From assembly GCA_965219005.1 (NCBI GenBank), contig CBDCMS010000002.1, positions 1,299,259-1,363,258 on the forward strand: a DNA stretch of 64,000 nt, in the 5' to 3' direction. Below are positions 17,125 to 26,173 of the stretch, in pieces. Made by a program: the position numbers and the translations under genes. Origin of the DNA: CAUZIZ01 sp965219005. GTDB taxonomy: Bacteria > Acidobacteriota > UBA6911 > RPQK01 > JAJDTT01. Under the pieces are notes generated by a model. It saw nothing but the letters and a program-made list of their open reading frames with translations, made no database searches and was not told the DNA's origin. The first letter of the stretch is position 1. Every line of letters begins with the position of its first letter.

Positions 17125-17391
17125 ATGTACACGGTTGTCTTCGTCAGATCCGCGTACAAGGAGTATCGCAAGGTTCCCCAGAGAGTCAGACAGCGGATCG
17201 ACGAAGTCCTGCAAATCCTCTGCATCAATCCGGTCTCAGATGTGCTCAGGATACGGAAGATCAGAGGTCTCGAGAACCATTACCGCATACGGGTGGAAGA
17301 CTACAGGATCGTCTACAGTCCCCAACATGACAAGCTCATCGTCCGCGTGATTCGAGTCGGTCACCGGCGCGATGTGTACGACCACTTCTGA
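17125..17391 (+). CDS. RelE/ParE-family toxin
   Basis: An 88-residue protein of the RelE/ParE fold. It has the typical N-terminal helix pair (YKEYRKVPQRVRQRIDEVLQIL), then LRIRKIRGLENHYRIRVEDYRIVYS with the basic strand pattern of the family, and ends in VIRVGHRRDVYDHF. The last segment carries the Arg/His/Tyr residues that in RelE-type toxins contribute to mRNA cleavage in the ribosome. ParE-type relatives attack gyrase instead. The RVGHRRDVY ending favours RelE. The ATG abuts the antitoxin stop codon. Confidence 0.9.
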   Translation: MYTVVFVRSAYKEYRKVPQRVRQRIDEVLQILCINPVSDVLRIRKIRGLENHYRIRVEDYRIVYSPQHDKLIVRVIRVGHRRDVYDHF

Positions 17392-17446
17392 TCGAAACCT
17401 GGGTATCTTGGAGTGAAGCAGAAGGGTCGTAGAGTCGGTCTCTGAC

Positions 17447-17522
17447 GTAGCTTTGGCCTCCAGGCCGAAGTATTTCGGTCGAGCCTAGCTCGACTGACAG
17501 CGGCCGGGAGCCCACCGCTACG
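17447..17522. repeat. Dispersed palindromic repeat, family A copy 1
   Basis: An imperfect palindrome of about 75 bases containing GCCTCCAGGCCGAAG. Its reverse complement aligns over most of its length with 37983-38057 and 54776-54853 (GTAGCGGTGG, CTCC-GGCCGC, TCGAGCC, GAA-TA, TTCGGCCTGGAG, in that order). It lies between the toxin gene and clpB. Confidence 0.7.
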
Positions 17523-17639
17523 CCGAAGGTCAGCGGGATGCGCCGAAACAAAGAAGTCCCAAACGATAAGGCGCTAGCCTGGCACTCTTACGCCTTCGGT
17601 GCAGGGAACATGCCCCCGTCCTCGGTGCTTGGAATTTGG

Positions 17640-20279
17640 CTACTGGCCCCCCGCGCTAACCTCAGCTAACGGCTCCTGGCTGAACACCAGCTCCTGCTTC
17701 GCAGGCTCGTAATCCACCCGCAAGTGAGTCCCGTCCCTTAGCTCGCCCGAGACAATGAGCCGGGCCAGTGGATTCTCAACTTCCCTCTGGATGGCTCGCT
17801 TCAGCGGGCGGGCTCCGTAGTTTGGGTCGTAGCCCACGCGCACCAGGTGGGCGCGGGCGTCTTCCGTCAACTCCACATCCATTTGTCGCTCGGCGAGGCG
17901 GCGACGGAGGTGGATCATCTGAATGTCAACGATTTCCCTCAGATGTTCCTCGGCAAGGGCATGAAAGACGATGCTCTCATCAATCCGGTTCAGGAACTCG
18001 GGACGGAAGTGGTGGCGGAGCTCCGCCAGAACCGCTTCTTTCATCCGTGCGTATCCATCGCCACTGAGTGCTCCACTGTATTCAAGAATGCGACTGCTTC
18101 CCACATTCGAAGTCATGATGATGATGGTGTTCTTGAAATCGACGGTCCGGCCCTTTCCGTCGGTGAGTCGGCCGTCGTCCAGGATCTGGAGCATGGCGTT
18201 GAACACATCGAAATGGGCCTTCTCGATCTCGTCGAAGAGGATCACCGCAAAAGGTCGTCGCCGCACTGCCTCAGTGAGTTGTCCTCCCTCTTCGTATCCC
18301 ACATAGCCTGGTGGGGCACCGATGAGTCGGGCCACCGTGTGCTTTTCCTGGTACTCGGACATATCGATTCGAATCAGAGCTTGCTCATCATCGAAGAGGA
18401 ACTCGGCCAACGCCCGGGCCAGCTCGGTTTTTCCTACCCCGGTAGGTCCGGGAAAGATGAAGCTGCCGATAGGCCGGTCGGGGTCCTTGAGCCCGGAACG
18501 TGCCCGAATCACCGCCTCGACGACCACGTGAACCGCCTCGTCCTGCCCCACGACACGTCGCCGCAGATCTTTCTCCAGGCTCATCAGTTTCTGCATTTCC
18601 CCTTCCAGCAACCTTGAAATAGGGATCTTTGTCCAGCGACTCACGACCTCGGCGATGTCGTCCTCGCCCACCTCCTCCTTCAGCAGCGGTGTCACCCCCT
18701 GCCTCTGGCCCAGAGTCTCCTGTTCAGCTTGGAGCTGCTGGTCGAGCGTCGCCAGCTTTCCGTATCTGAGCTCCGCGGCCTGGTTCAGATCGTACTCGCG
18801 TTCAGCCTTCTCGACTGCGACTTTGGTCTGCTCGATTTGCTCCCGCACCGACCTCAGTCGTTGCACCGCTTCCTGTTCCGACTGCCACTGCGCCATCAGG
18901 GCCTTGGCCTCGGCTTTGTCCTCAGCCAGGGCTTTTTCCAGTTTGGAGAGACGTTCCTTCGACGACTCGTCGGACTCTTTTCTGAGTGCTTCCCGTTCGA
19001 TTTCCAACTGCATGACCCGGCGCTGAACTTCGTCCAGCTCGGAGGGCATTGAATCCATCTCGGTTCGGAGTTTAGCCCCCGCCTCGTCCACCAGATCAAT
19101 AGCCTTGTCAGGCAGAAAACGATCCGAGATATAGCGGTTGGAAAGGACCGCTGCGGCTACCAGTGCAGAGTCCCTGATTTGCACCCCATGGTGGATTTCG
19201 TAGCGTTCTTTCAAGCCACGAAGAATCGAGACCGTATCCTCGACCGAGGGCTGGTCCACGAGGACCGGCTGGAAGCGGCGCTCGAGGGCCGCATCTGTTT
19301 CGATGTGTTTGCGGTACTCGTCGAGGGTGGTGGCTCCGATGCAGTGCAGCTCGCCTCGAGCCAACATGGGCTTGAGCAGGTTCCCTGCATCCATTGCTCC
19401 CTCAGCTTTTCCCGCTCCTACTACGGTGTGAAGCTCGTCGATGAAGAGGATGACCTCTCCCTGCTGGTCCTGCACTTCCTTGAGGACTGCCTTGAGTCGT
19501 TCTTCGAACTCTCCCCGGTACTTGGCACCCGCGATCAAAGCGCCCATGTCCAGCGAAATGACCCGTTTGTGTTTCAAGCCTTCCGGCACGTCACCGCGAA
19601 CGATGCGCTGCGATAGTCCCTCGGCAATTGCCGTCTTTCCCACACCCGGCTCTCCGATCAAAACAGGATTGTTCTTGGTACGACGAGAAAGAACCTGCAT
19701 CAAGCGCCGGATCTCGTCATCCCGACCGATCACCGGATCGAGCTTTCCCTGCGACGCCTCGGCGGTCAGATCCCGCCCGTACTGCTCCAGTGCCGCGTAG
19801 GTTGACTCTGGATTGGGCGACGTTACACGTTGACTTCCCCTCACCTCCCTAAGGGTCTGCATCAGGCTCTCGCGTGACAGACCCGAATCCCGAAGCAGCC
19901 GTCCCGCCACGCCTTTGTCGTCGGTCATGACCAGTAACAAGTGCTCGACCGAGAGGTACTGGTCCTTTAGTGTCGCCGCCTCTTCCTCTGCCTTCGACAG
20001 CAGCAGGTTCAAGCGGGGTGTGATGTAGACCTGGTCGAGGGAGCCGGCGGGACCCGAGACCTTGGGCAAGCGGTTCAGATCTTCTTCCAGCCGCTGCTTC
20101 AGCCCTGCTACCTGCACTCCTGCTTTGTTCAGGATCGAGCCGGCGAGTCCGCGTTCTTGTTCCAAGAGGACTGCGAGCACATGCTCCACGTCTACTTGCT
20201 GATGGCCCTGACCCAACGCCTTGGCTTGGGCCGAGTTCAAGGCACTCCGAACCATCTCTGTAAGTTGATTCATATCCAT
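17640..20279 (-). CDS. clpB: ATP-dependent chaperone ClpB
   Basis: Hexameric AAA+ disaggregase that rescues aggregated proteins with DnaK. The 879-residue product has the N-terminal Clp repeat domain (residues 1-150) and a first AAA module with Walker A GEPGVGKT (209-216). It also has a coiled-coil middle domain (about 410-530, rich in Glu/Lys/Arg), a second AAA module with GPTGVGKT near 610, and the C-terminal domain. The presence of the coiled coil and absence of a ClpP-binding loop distinguish it from ClpA/ClpC. The start at 20279 has AAGGAGG 11 bases upstream. It is divergent from grpE, its functional partner through DnaK. Confidence 0.97.
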   Translation of the reverse strand: MDMNQLTEMVRSALNSAQAKALGQGHQQVDVEHVLAVLLEQERGLAGSILNKAGVQVAGLKQRLEEDLNRLPKVSGPAGSLDQVYITPRLNLLLSKAEEEAATLKDQYLSVEHLLLVMTDDKGVAGRLLRDSGLSRESLMQTLREVRGSQRVTSPNPESTYAALEQYGRDLTAEASQGKLDPVIGRDDEIRRLMQVLSRRTKNNPVLIGEPGVGKTAIAEGLSQRIVRGDVPEGLKHKRVISLDMGALIAGAKYRGEFEERLKAVLKEVQDQQGEVILFIDELHTVVGAGKAEGAMDAGNLLKPMLARGELHCIGATTLDEYRKHIETDAALERRFQPVLVDQPSVEDTVSILRGLKERYEIHHGVQIRDSALVAAAVLSNRYISDRFLPDKAIDLVDEAGAKLRTEMDSMPSELDEVQRRVMQLEIEREALRKESDESSKERLSKLEKALAEDKAEAKALMAQWQSEQEAVQRLRSVREQIEQTKVAVEKAEREYDLNQAAELRYGKLATLDQQLQAEQETLGQRQGVTPLLKEEVGEDDIAEVVSRWTKIPISRLLEGEMQKLMSLEKDLRRRVVGQDEAVHVVVEAVIRARSGLKDPDRPIGSFIFPGPTGVGKTELARALAEFLFDDEQALIRIDMSEYQEKHTVARLIGAPPGYVGYEEGGQLTEAVRRRPFAVILFDEIEKAHFDVFNAMLQILDDGRLTDGKGRTVDFKNTIIIMTSNVGSSRILEYSGALSGDGYARMKEAVLAELRHHFRPEFLNRIDESIVFHALAEEHLREIVDIQMIHLRRRLAERQMDVELTEDARAHLVRVGYDPNYGARPLKRAIQREVENPLARLIVSGELRDGTHLRVDYEPAKQELVFSQEPLAEVSAGGQ

Positions 20280-20381
20280 CGTGCCTATAGCCTCCTTGAC
20301 TTATTGCCGTACTCTTGCCCGGCAGCCATCTGGGCTCTCTCCCGGAAGCACCTTTCGTATCTGCTGCCAAAGACAGTTCTT

Positions 20382-20410
20382 CTTATAGGATTCAGTTTAG
20401 AGGATTACAA
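20382..20410 (-). promoter_or_regulatory. Candidate clpB promoter
   Basis: On the minus strand TTGTAA (20410-20405) and TATAAG (20387-20382) are separated by 17 bases. They would start transcription near 20375 and give a leader of about 95 bases. No heat-shock sigma-32 consensus or CIRCE element is seen. Confidence 0.45.
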
Positions 20411-20492
20411 GGAGGTCTATGGAGCAAGGCTTCGGAGGCACCGGTTAGCGTTTGTTCCGTTCGCTCCCCGGTGCTTCGGAGGGCGCTCTTCG

Positions 20493-20501
20493 TGCTAGAA
20501 T
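20493..20501 (+). promoter_or_regulatory. Candidate extended -10 promoter for grpE
   Basis: TGCTAGAAT is an extended -10 motif, predicting a start near 20508. The Shine-Dalgarno-like AGGCGGA (20514-20520) follows, just before the grpE start region. The identical nonamer lies upstream of nuoA and dxr. Confidence 0.5.
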
Positions 20502-20524
20502 GATGCCGCACAGAGGCGGATCTA

Positions 20525-21124
20525 TTGAAAGTGAACGAGACTGAAATGGAAGAAAACAAGGACGAAGACTCCTTCCAGGTAACCGATCGCCGGAGCTGGT
20601 TGGAAGACGGAGATCTAATCGAGCGGAGCCCCGCGCCGGAGAAGCGTTATCCTTCGTTCGTCGAGGAGCTCAAGGCACGTACCGAGCTCGCCGAGCAAAA
20701 GCTCAAAGAGCGAATCAAGGACGTGGAGGCCGAGAACGAGGCGTTTCGAGCTCGCCTGGACAAGGACATGGGACGGCGGTTGGAGCAGCAAAAGATGGAC
20801 TTGCTCCGAGGCTTTCTGGAAGTCATCGACAACTTTGAGCGGGCTCTGCGGGCTTTCGAGCAGACGTCCAGTCTGGAAGAGCTCAAAGAAGGAATTCAGC
20901 TGAACCTCGAACTTTTTCTTCACAAGCTCAAGGCGGCAGGAGTCGAGCGCCTCGATGTCCTTGAACAGCCCTTTGATCCCCACCAATCGGAAGCGGTCGG
21001 AGTCATTCCAGTCGACGACCCCAATCTAGACGACCACGTCCTGGAGGTAGTCCAGCAAGGCTATCGCTTCGGGGAACAATTGCTCCGGCCCGCGCATACT
21101 CGGGTTGGGAAGTATCAGTCCTAG
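20525..21124 (+). CDS. grpE: Nucleotide exchange factor GrpE
   Basis: Releases ADP from DnaK. The 199-residue frame has an acidic, poorly conserved N terminus and a long coiled-coil (about 45-100). The family core follows: LLRGFLEVIDNFERAL, then LHKLKAAGVERL, FDPHQSEAVG and a C-terminal GYRFGEQLLRPAHTRVG. Start choice is uncertain: TTG 20525 has AGGCGGA 4 bases upstream, GTG 20531 is better spaced, and ATG 20546 lacks a good site. The stop TAG is part of the CTAG target of the adjacent IS1182 element, and the reading frame is unaffected by the insertion. dnaK and dnaJ are not in the window. Confidence 0.92.
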   Translation: MKVNETEMEENKDEDSFQVTDRRSWLEDGDLIERSPAPEKRYPSFVEELKARTELAEQKLKERIKDVEAENEAFRARLDKDMGRRLEQQKMDLLRGFLEVIDNFERALRAFEQTSSLEELKEGIQLNLELFLHKLKAAGVERLDVLEQPFDPHQSEAVGVIPVDDPNLDDHVLEVVQQGYRFGEQLLRPAHTRVGKYQS

Positions 21125-22694
21125 CAGCCTGTCGGACTTTCGAGGTCACACCGAACGGGCATCATTAGTGTATGGCGAATCGATTTAGAACAGTAGATCG
21201 AGAGACTCCTTATCTGTTTCCTCCTTCGGTGCAGGAATGGCTGCCGGAGACGCATCTGGCTCGCTTCGTGGTGGAGGTGGTGAGCAAGCTGGAGTTGAGG
21301 AAGTTGGAGGATTCCTACACGAAACGGGGATCGGAAGGATACCATCCGGCGGTGATGCTGGCGTTGTTGTTTTACGGGTATGCGACGGGGGTGTTTTCGA
21401 GTCGGAAGTTGGAGCAAGCCACCTACGATTCGGTGGCGTTTCGCTACCTCGCCGGCAACACGCATCCGGATCACGACACCATAGCCCATTTCCGAAAGCG
21501 GTTTTTGGAAGAGCTGAAGCCGCTGTTTGTGGAGATCTTGCTGCTGGCCCAGGCGATGGGATTTCTGAAGTTGGGCCGAGTGAGTTTGGATGGCACGAAG
21601 GTCAAAGCCAATGCCTCCAAGCACAGTGCGTTGAGCTGGGGGCACATCCAGAAACTGGAAGCGCGGCTGCGAGAAGAAGTGGACGAGTTGATGCAGCTGG
21701 CCGAGGAAGCGGATGGACGAGAAGAAACGGAAGGGATGGACATCCCGGCCGAGCTGGCGCGGCGGGAAGCACGGTTGAAAGCGATCGATCAAGCGAAGCA
21801 GAAGCTGGTCGAGCGGGCGGCCGAGCGGCAGGCGGCCGAGCACGCCGAATATGAAGGGAAGGTGGCCAAGCGGCAAGCCCAGAGGAAAAGGGGAAACAAA
21901 CCGAAGGGTCGCGAACCCAAACCGCCCCGAGGAGGAATCCGAGACCAGGATCAGATCAATCTGACGGATGAAGATTCTCGGATCATGCCGGTCTCGGGCG
22001 GGGGATTTGAGCAATGCTACAACGCTCAGGCCCTGGTGGATAACGACAGTCTGTTGATTGTGGCCGTTCATGTCACGCCAAACGCCAATGACAAGAAAGA
22101 ACTGAAACCGGCCCTGGCGGCGCTGCACGCATTGCCGGAGTCGTTGGGTCGGCCCCAGGAGCTGCTGGCCGACAACGGCTACTTCAGTGGTGCCAACGTG
22201 GAGCTTTGTAGCGAGCATGCGGTCCTTCCCTATATTGCGGTCGAGCGGGAAGCCCACCACTTGCCGCCGAACGAACGCTGGAAAGAACCGGAGCCACCCG
22301 GGGAAGACGCCGATGCGGTGGAGCAGATGAGATACCGGTTGAAGACCCCGGCGGGTCGAGCCATCTACGGGCAACGCAAAGCTGTCCCCGAGCCCGTCTT
22401 TGGGATCATCAAATCGGTGATGGGCTTTGCGCAGTTCTCTCTCCGAGGAGCGGAGGCGGCAGACGGGGAGTGGACTCTGGCCAGCATCGCCTGGAATCTG
22501 AAAAGAATGTACAACCTCGCCTGCCGCCAGCCGAAGCTGGCCCGTGCCACCCTCTGAAGAGGTGGGCCAGGTCGTTTCAGCGGCCAAATCACCGCCGCAG
22601 ATCAGACGATTCATCGATTTCGTGCTTGGTCGTGCAAGACTTTGGATCAAACGTCAAATTTCAGAAGTGCCTGTGAGTCAAGTCCGACAGGCTG
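21125..22694 (+). mobile_element. IS1182-type insertion sequence, copy 1
   Basis: A 1570-bp element bounded by inverted repeats that share CAGCCTGTCGGACTT at the left end and its complement at the right end. It is flanked on both sides by CTAG (21121-21124 and 22695-22698), a 4-bp target duplication. It carries one transposase gene. It has inserted exactly at the stop codon of grpE. A second copy at 30773-32342 has the same length, ends and target. Confidence 0.92.
21172..22557 (+). CDS. IS1182-family transposase
   Basis: DDE transposase of 461 residues. The N-terminal part (LPETHLARFVVEVV, GYHPAVMLALLFYGYATG, FRYLAGNTHPDHDTIAHFRKRF) is the typical IS1182/DUF772 domain. The catalytic region begins with GRVSLDGTKVKANAS (first Asp) and includes LLADNGYFS (second Asp). 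The C-terminal GIIKSVMGFAQFSLRG carries the family's last motif. A charged helical insertion (about 150-245) separates the first two. The frame is intact, so the element could be active. Its protein is identical to that of copy 2. Confidence 0.95.
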   Translation: MANRFRTVDRETPYLFPPSVQEWLPETHLARFVVEVVSKLELRKLEDSYTKRGSEGYHPAVMLALLFYGYATGVFSSRKLEQATYDSVAFRYLAGNTHPDHDTIAHFRKRFLEELKPLFVEILLLAQAMGFLKLGRVSLDGTKVKANASKHSALSWGHIQKLEARLREEVDELMQLAEEADGREETEGMDIPAELARREARLKAIDQAKQKLVERAAERQAAEHAEYEGKVAKRQAQRKRGNKPKGREPKPPRGGIRDQDQINLTDEDSRIMPVSGGGFEQCYNAQALVDNDSLLIVAVHVTPNANDKKELKPALAALHALPESLGRPQELLADNGYFSGANVELCSEHAVLPYIAVEREAHHLPPNERWKEPEPPGEDADAVEQMRYRLKTPAGRAIYGQRKAVPEPVFGIIKSVMGFAQFSLRGAEAADGEWTLASIAWNLKRMYNLACRQPKLARATL

Positions 22695-22785
22695 CTAGGG
22701 CAACAATCAGTCCTAGGGCAACAATCTGGGATTCTAAGAACGGCAAGACGCTCGATTGTCTCCAAAGCCAAAGGTAGGCACGCCA

Positions 22786-22820
22786 GCCTCCAGGCCGGCT
22801 CTTCTACCCGGCCTGGAGAC
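22786..22820. repeat. Minimal family A palindrome
   Basis: GCCTCCAGGCCGG (22786-22798) is mirrored by CCGGCCTGGAGAC ending at 22820. It shares only the palindromic core with the other family A copies and sits between the IS1182 element and the disrupted secreted-protein gene. Confidence 0.55.
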
Positions 22821-23332
22821 TGGCTCTACCAGAATGGTCTTCCGAGAGACCTATTTAGCGCTTCAGTCCGCCACCCACAGTGCCGTCAGGCGCAGGCTCA
22901 GTGTCATTAGGCGAAAGCTCTTCGAAGCCCAACTTTCGAGTGGGCACACAGAGGACGCGAGGAGTTCCAACCAGCAACCCTTGGGGCTCGAATTGGTTGT
23001 CGATTTCGGTTCCTCCAACAAACGGATTGCCAGCCGTCATGGAATAGCAGGTCAGGTGTGCCTCTTCGTTTCTGATCGGGACAATGAAATCCGAGTGCAG
23101 CTTCGCAGCCGGGTTGCAGAACGCCACGGGGGTCCGCACTCGATGACGCGTTACGGGCAGTATGAACTGGTCGCTCAGGCCAACGCTTGGCCTTCTGACT
23201 CTGCGTCCAGTGGCCCGGTAACACTTGAAGTGATCGAGGTCCTCAGGGCGGTCGTGATCACCCTTCTCGGTTGGGACAGCCAGAAAAAGGGACTCGTGGA
23301 GTCGTAACGCCTGCTCGCCGAACTGATTCCGA

Positions 23333-25067
23333 CCTAAATTGAGCGATTGGTGGGCCAAGGGATGTCACACCTTTGAGCTAAGATGCTGACGGGTTAGGAG
23401 TTAGCGGTAGATGCGCTACCGAAAAGCTCCTAACCCAAAAGGTGAAACAACTATGAGCCACGATAGCATCCTTCCCTGTCATTCTGAGGGGTCTGTTTCC
23501 TGGATTATAGATGACGTGCAACCCACGTCGGAGACCTTAACCGGACGCGCCGGCCTGAGCCTGTTTGTCCGCTATGTGCGGAGCCTGGGTCTGTACCCCC
23601 ACCTGGATCGGCTGTTTGGCTCCTTGCGCAAAAGCCGCAAGGGACAGCCGGTGACGGAGATCTTCAAACAGTTGCTGTGCTTCTTGCTGGACGGATCGAG
23701 CCGCCATCTGGTGTCCTTCGACGCCTTGAAGGAGGATCCGGGCTATGGGGGAGCGATCGAGACGAAGCCAGAGGCCTTGCTCTCCTCTCACGCCGTCAAG
23801 CGTTTTTTCGGCGGCTTTTCCATGTGGCGCATCTGGCTCTTTCGCCGACTCCTGCAGCAACTGTTTCTGTGGCGGCTGCGGTTGCAACAGCCGGCCCTGA
23901 TCCTGCTGGGGATGGACACCATGGTGATGGACAACGACGAGGCCCCCCAGCGCCACGGCGTGGCGCCGACCTACAAGCGGGTCAAAGGGTTTCAGCCGCT
24001 TCAGGTCACCTGGGGCCGCTTGCTCATCGATGCCGTCTTTCGGGGAGGAGACAAGCATTCCAACCACGCCGACACGGCCCAGAAGACCCTGAGTCATCTG
24101 GTCCAGAAGATTCGCCGAAAGTACCGCTCCGACGTGCCGATGATCGTGCGTCTGGACGCCGGCTTTTTCGATCAAAAGCTGCTGAAGGTCTTGGAAGAAC
24201 TCCAGGTCGGCTACATCGTCGCCGGCAAGCTCTATGGCGATGTGCAACAGTACATCTTGAAGCTGGAGGAAACGGCCTGGGGAGTCTCTCGCAACGGCGA
24301 TCAGGAGTGGAGCTATGTGGAACTGGGAGACCGGCGGGGTAGCTGGAAGAAGTGCCGCCGGGCCCTGTTCTGCCGGCCGGCTTATGAGGACCGGCAGCGC
24401 CTTTTGGAGTTTGCCCGTCCCGATCAGATCCTGTACACCAATCTCGGTTGCGGCTCCGCCGTGGACGAGCAGCTAGGGCAAGCGGGGCTTGAGCGTTGGC
24501 TTCAAGCCGAGGCCATCCTGGAAGGCTATCATGGCCGCGGAGCCGACGAGTTGGTGCATCGAGCCCTGAAGGACTTTGCCTCACAAACTCTTCCGTTTAA
24601 GCGTTTTGCTGCCAACGCGGCCTATTACTACACGTTGCTCGTAGCCTTTTTCCTTTACGAGTGTTTCAAGGAAGATGTGTGCCAGCCCGTGGTACCGCTC
24701 AACTGCTACCCCACGACCTTACGCCGGCGGATCGTCGACGTGGCGGGGAAAATCGTGCGCCATGCCGGCCAGATCCTCCTGAAAGTCACAGCCGCCACCT
24801 GGAAGCAGCTTCAAATCGACCGGCTCTGTCAAAAGAGCGCCCACCCGCCGCCTTTCGCCTGGGTCTAAATCGCAAAAAACCAAAGCCTCCTTGCAGCCTC
24901 GCGGCCCCCGTGTGTCCAATATCGCCTCGGCTCAGGGTTTCTCCTCTTTTCGGGAGGGAAAATCGCCACCCTCCACCCTTCTGAGCTCACCCAGTACTCC
25001 CTCCCGTCGGAACTCGCATCTGGGCGACCTCCATCTTGCTAAAATGAGTAGAATCGCTCAATTTAGG
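23333..25067 (+). mobile_element. IS1380-type insertion sequence
   Basis: A 1735-bp element whose ends are inverted repeats beginning CCTAAATTGAGCGATT on the left, with the complement on the right. It is flanked by the 5-bp duplication TCCGA (23328-23332 and 25068-25072). It contains a single transposase gene and has inserted into the secreted two-repeat protein gene on the opposite strand. IS1380 elements typically have short CC-starting ends and 4-5 bp duplications, which agrees. Confidence 0.9.
23453..24868 (+). CDS. IS1380-family transposase
   Basis: A 471-residue DDE transposase. Typical features are the N-terminal GLSLFVRYVRSLGLYPHLD and FKQLLCFLLDGSSRHLVSFDALKEDP. The first catalytic Asp lies in ILLGMDTMVMDND, the second in MIVRLDAGFFDQKLLKVLEE, and the Glu region is near EAILEGYHGRGADELVHRALKDF. 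I chose the ATG at 23453 because AAAAGGTGA lies about 7 bases upstream; a longer in-frame start at 23411 exists. The frame is intact. Confidence 0.92.
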   Translation: MSHDSILPCHSEGSVSWIIDDVQPTSETLTGRAGLSLFVRYVRSLGLYPHLDRLFGSLRKSRKGQPVTEIFKQLLCFLLDGSSRHLVSFDALKEDPGYGGAIETKPEALLSSHAVKRFFGGFSMWRIWLFRRLLQQLFLWRLRLQQPALILLGMDTMVMDNDEAPQRHGVAPTYKRVKGFQPLQVTWGRLLIDAVFRGGDKHSNHADTAQKTLSHLVQKIRRKYRSDVPMIVRLDAGFFDQKLLKVLEELQVGYIVAGKLYGDVQQYILKLEETAWGVSRNGDQEWSYVELGDRRGSWKKCRRALFCRPAYEDRQRLLEFARPDQILYTNLGCGSAVDEQLGQAGLERWLQAEAILEGYHGRGADELVHRALKDFASQTLPFKRFAANAAYYYTLLVAFFLYECFKEDVCQPVVPLNCYPTTLRRRIVDVAGKIVRHAGQILLKVTAATWKQLQIDRLCQKSAHPPPFAWV

Positions 25068-25539
25068 TCCGAATCTTAACCACGCGCTGTGGTTCGCGCT
25101 TTTCGGTACGTATCCAGTAGAAGGTCAAATGCTGTCTGACGTCTCTGATGCCGAACGCTTGCCCGTTGTGGAGCTTTCTGGTCGGATTGCAGAACCAATT
25201 CGCTCCGAGGACACGTGCCTTCTCGAACCGATCTGTGACGCTAGTGCCGAGGCTAGTGCTGAACTGATCGAATAATCCGACGCTAGCCTCAACCTCAGGA
25301 TTGGCCCGGAGAACGGGATAGCACTGGAAGTGCTCCAATCGAGGCGGTGCCTCGATTACTCCTCCTGCACTGAGAGTTGCGGTGAATGAGAGGACGAACA
25401 GGATCCAACAAAGATGCTTCGCCATTGCATGCTCCTTCTCCTCCCCAGGGAAAAACCGCGTAGATCAGACGCCAAAAGAATCGGCGTTTTGTAGGGCCGA
25501 CAGGCTATCCGAACACACCACTGTTGTCAAATCTACTCT

Positions 25540-25587
25540 AGTGTTCAACCGACTCCCCCAGGGTTGTTCAACCGACTCACCCAGGGT
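25540..25587. repeat. Short direct repeat upstream of the disrupted gene
   Basis: The sequence TTCAACCGACTC followed by a CCCAGGGT block occurs twice with a period of about 24 bases, in the 229-bp gap between the secreted-protein gene and ruvC. Nothing else recognisable is present. Confidence 0.45.
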
Positions 25588-25654
25588 ACCGATCGGTGGG
25601 AAAAATCAGGCTTCTATGGTTCGAGTAGCTTCTTTCACGAAGGAGGTCAGCGTA

Positions 25655-26173
25655 CTAGGGGAAAGATCCCGAGCGGCGTCGGATCCGCTCGACTGGTGAT
25701 TCCCTGAAGATATGACAGAGGGCCACTGCGAGAGCGTCCGAAGCGTCGTAGGGTCGGGGCGCTTCCTTCAAGTTCAGCAGGACCCGAACCATCGTCTGCG
25801 TCTGCTCTTTGTCCGCCCTTCCGTATCCCGATACAGATTTCTTGATTTCCAAGGGAGAGTATTCAGCCAGCGGAATTCCCAGCTGGGCGGCTGCCAGAAG
25901 GATGACCCCGCGGGCATGCCCCAGTTGGAGGGCGCTCCGGGCATTCACGGCATGGAAGACCTGCTCGACGGCAACGACGGAGGGTGAGTACTCTTCGAGC
26001 ACCTTGGTCAGCTCCTCATGAATCTTTCTGAGACGCTCCGGGAAGGGGGCTCCCCTGCTCAGGTTGGAGCCTTTGATAGCACCATACTTGACACACTGAA
26101 GACGGCTTCCCTGACTCGAAACGACCCCGTAGCCAGTGATCCGGCTACCCGGGTCGACTCCCATGATGATCAC
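25655..26173 (-). CDS. ruvC: Holliday junction resolvase RuvC
   Basis: Endonuclease that cleaves Holliday junctions made during recombination, acting with RuvAB. In 172 residues the four catalytic acids are all visible: D7 (MGVDPGS), E70 (VAVEQVF), D143 and D146 (YDASDALAVALCH). The motif GYGRADKEQ also fits. The start is GTG at 26173 (MIIMGVDPG), with a -10-like hexamer 6 bases upstream; an ATG at 26164 is the alternative. In many bacteria ruvC follows yebC directly. Here yebC lies on the same strand 1.2 kb away, with a dehydrogenase gene on the other strand between them. Confidence 0.95.
   Translation of the reverse strand: MIIMGVDPGSRITGYGVVSSQGSRLQCVKYGAIKGSNLSRGAPFPERLRKIHEELTKVLEEYSPSVVAVEQVFHAVNARSALQLGHARGVILLAAAQLGIPLAEYSPLEIKKSVSGYGRADKEQTQTMVRVLLNLKEAPRPYDASDALAVALCHIFRESPVERIRRRSGSFP

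Larger units (their letters stand above)
22855..25425 (-). pseudogene. Secreted two-repeat protein split by an IS1380-type element
   Basis: The 5' part (25425 to 25068) encodes a signal peptide (MAKHLCWILFVLSFTATLSA) and most of one domain. The 3' part (23332 to 22855) encodes its end and a second, homologous domain. Removing the IS and one 5-bp duplication restores a continuous frame of 276 residues across the junction (VVKIR-NQFGEQ). Both domains share HF-CY, a DQF motif, FCNP--KLH, HLT-Y, NQF--Q-L and VP--K in the same order. It resembles an uncharacterised repeat domain of secreted bacterial proteins (a DUF7450-like pattern, from memory). Function is unknown. As it stands the gene is broken. 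Confidence 0.88.

Noticed and set aside
20280..20524. CIRCE or sigma-32 heat-shock control of clpB/grpE
   Set aside because: No TTAGCACTC-N9-GAGTGCTAA palindrome and no CTTGAA/CCCCAT pair was found; ordinary -10-type signals fit better.
21121..22650. A 509-codon minus-strand open frame across IS1182 copy 1 (and the equivalent at 30769-32298)
   Set aside because: It is the antisense of the transposase, has low-complexity His/Leu/Arg composition, no ribosome site and no family signature. The plus-strand frame is a clear transposase.
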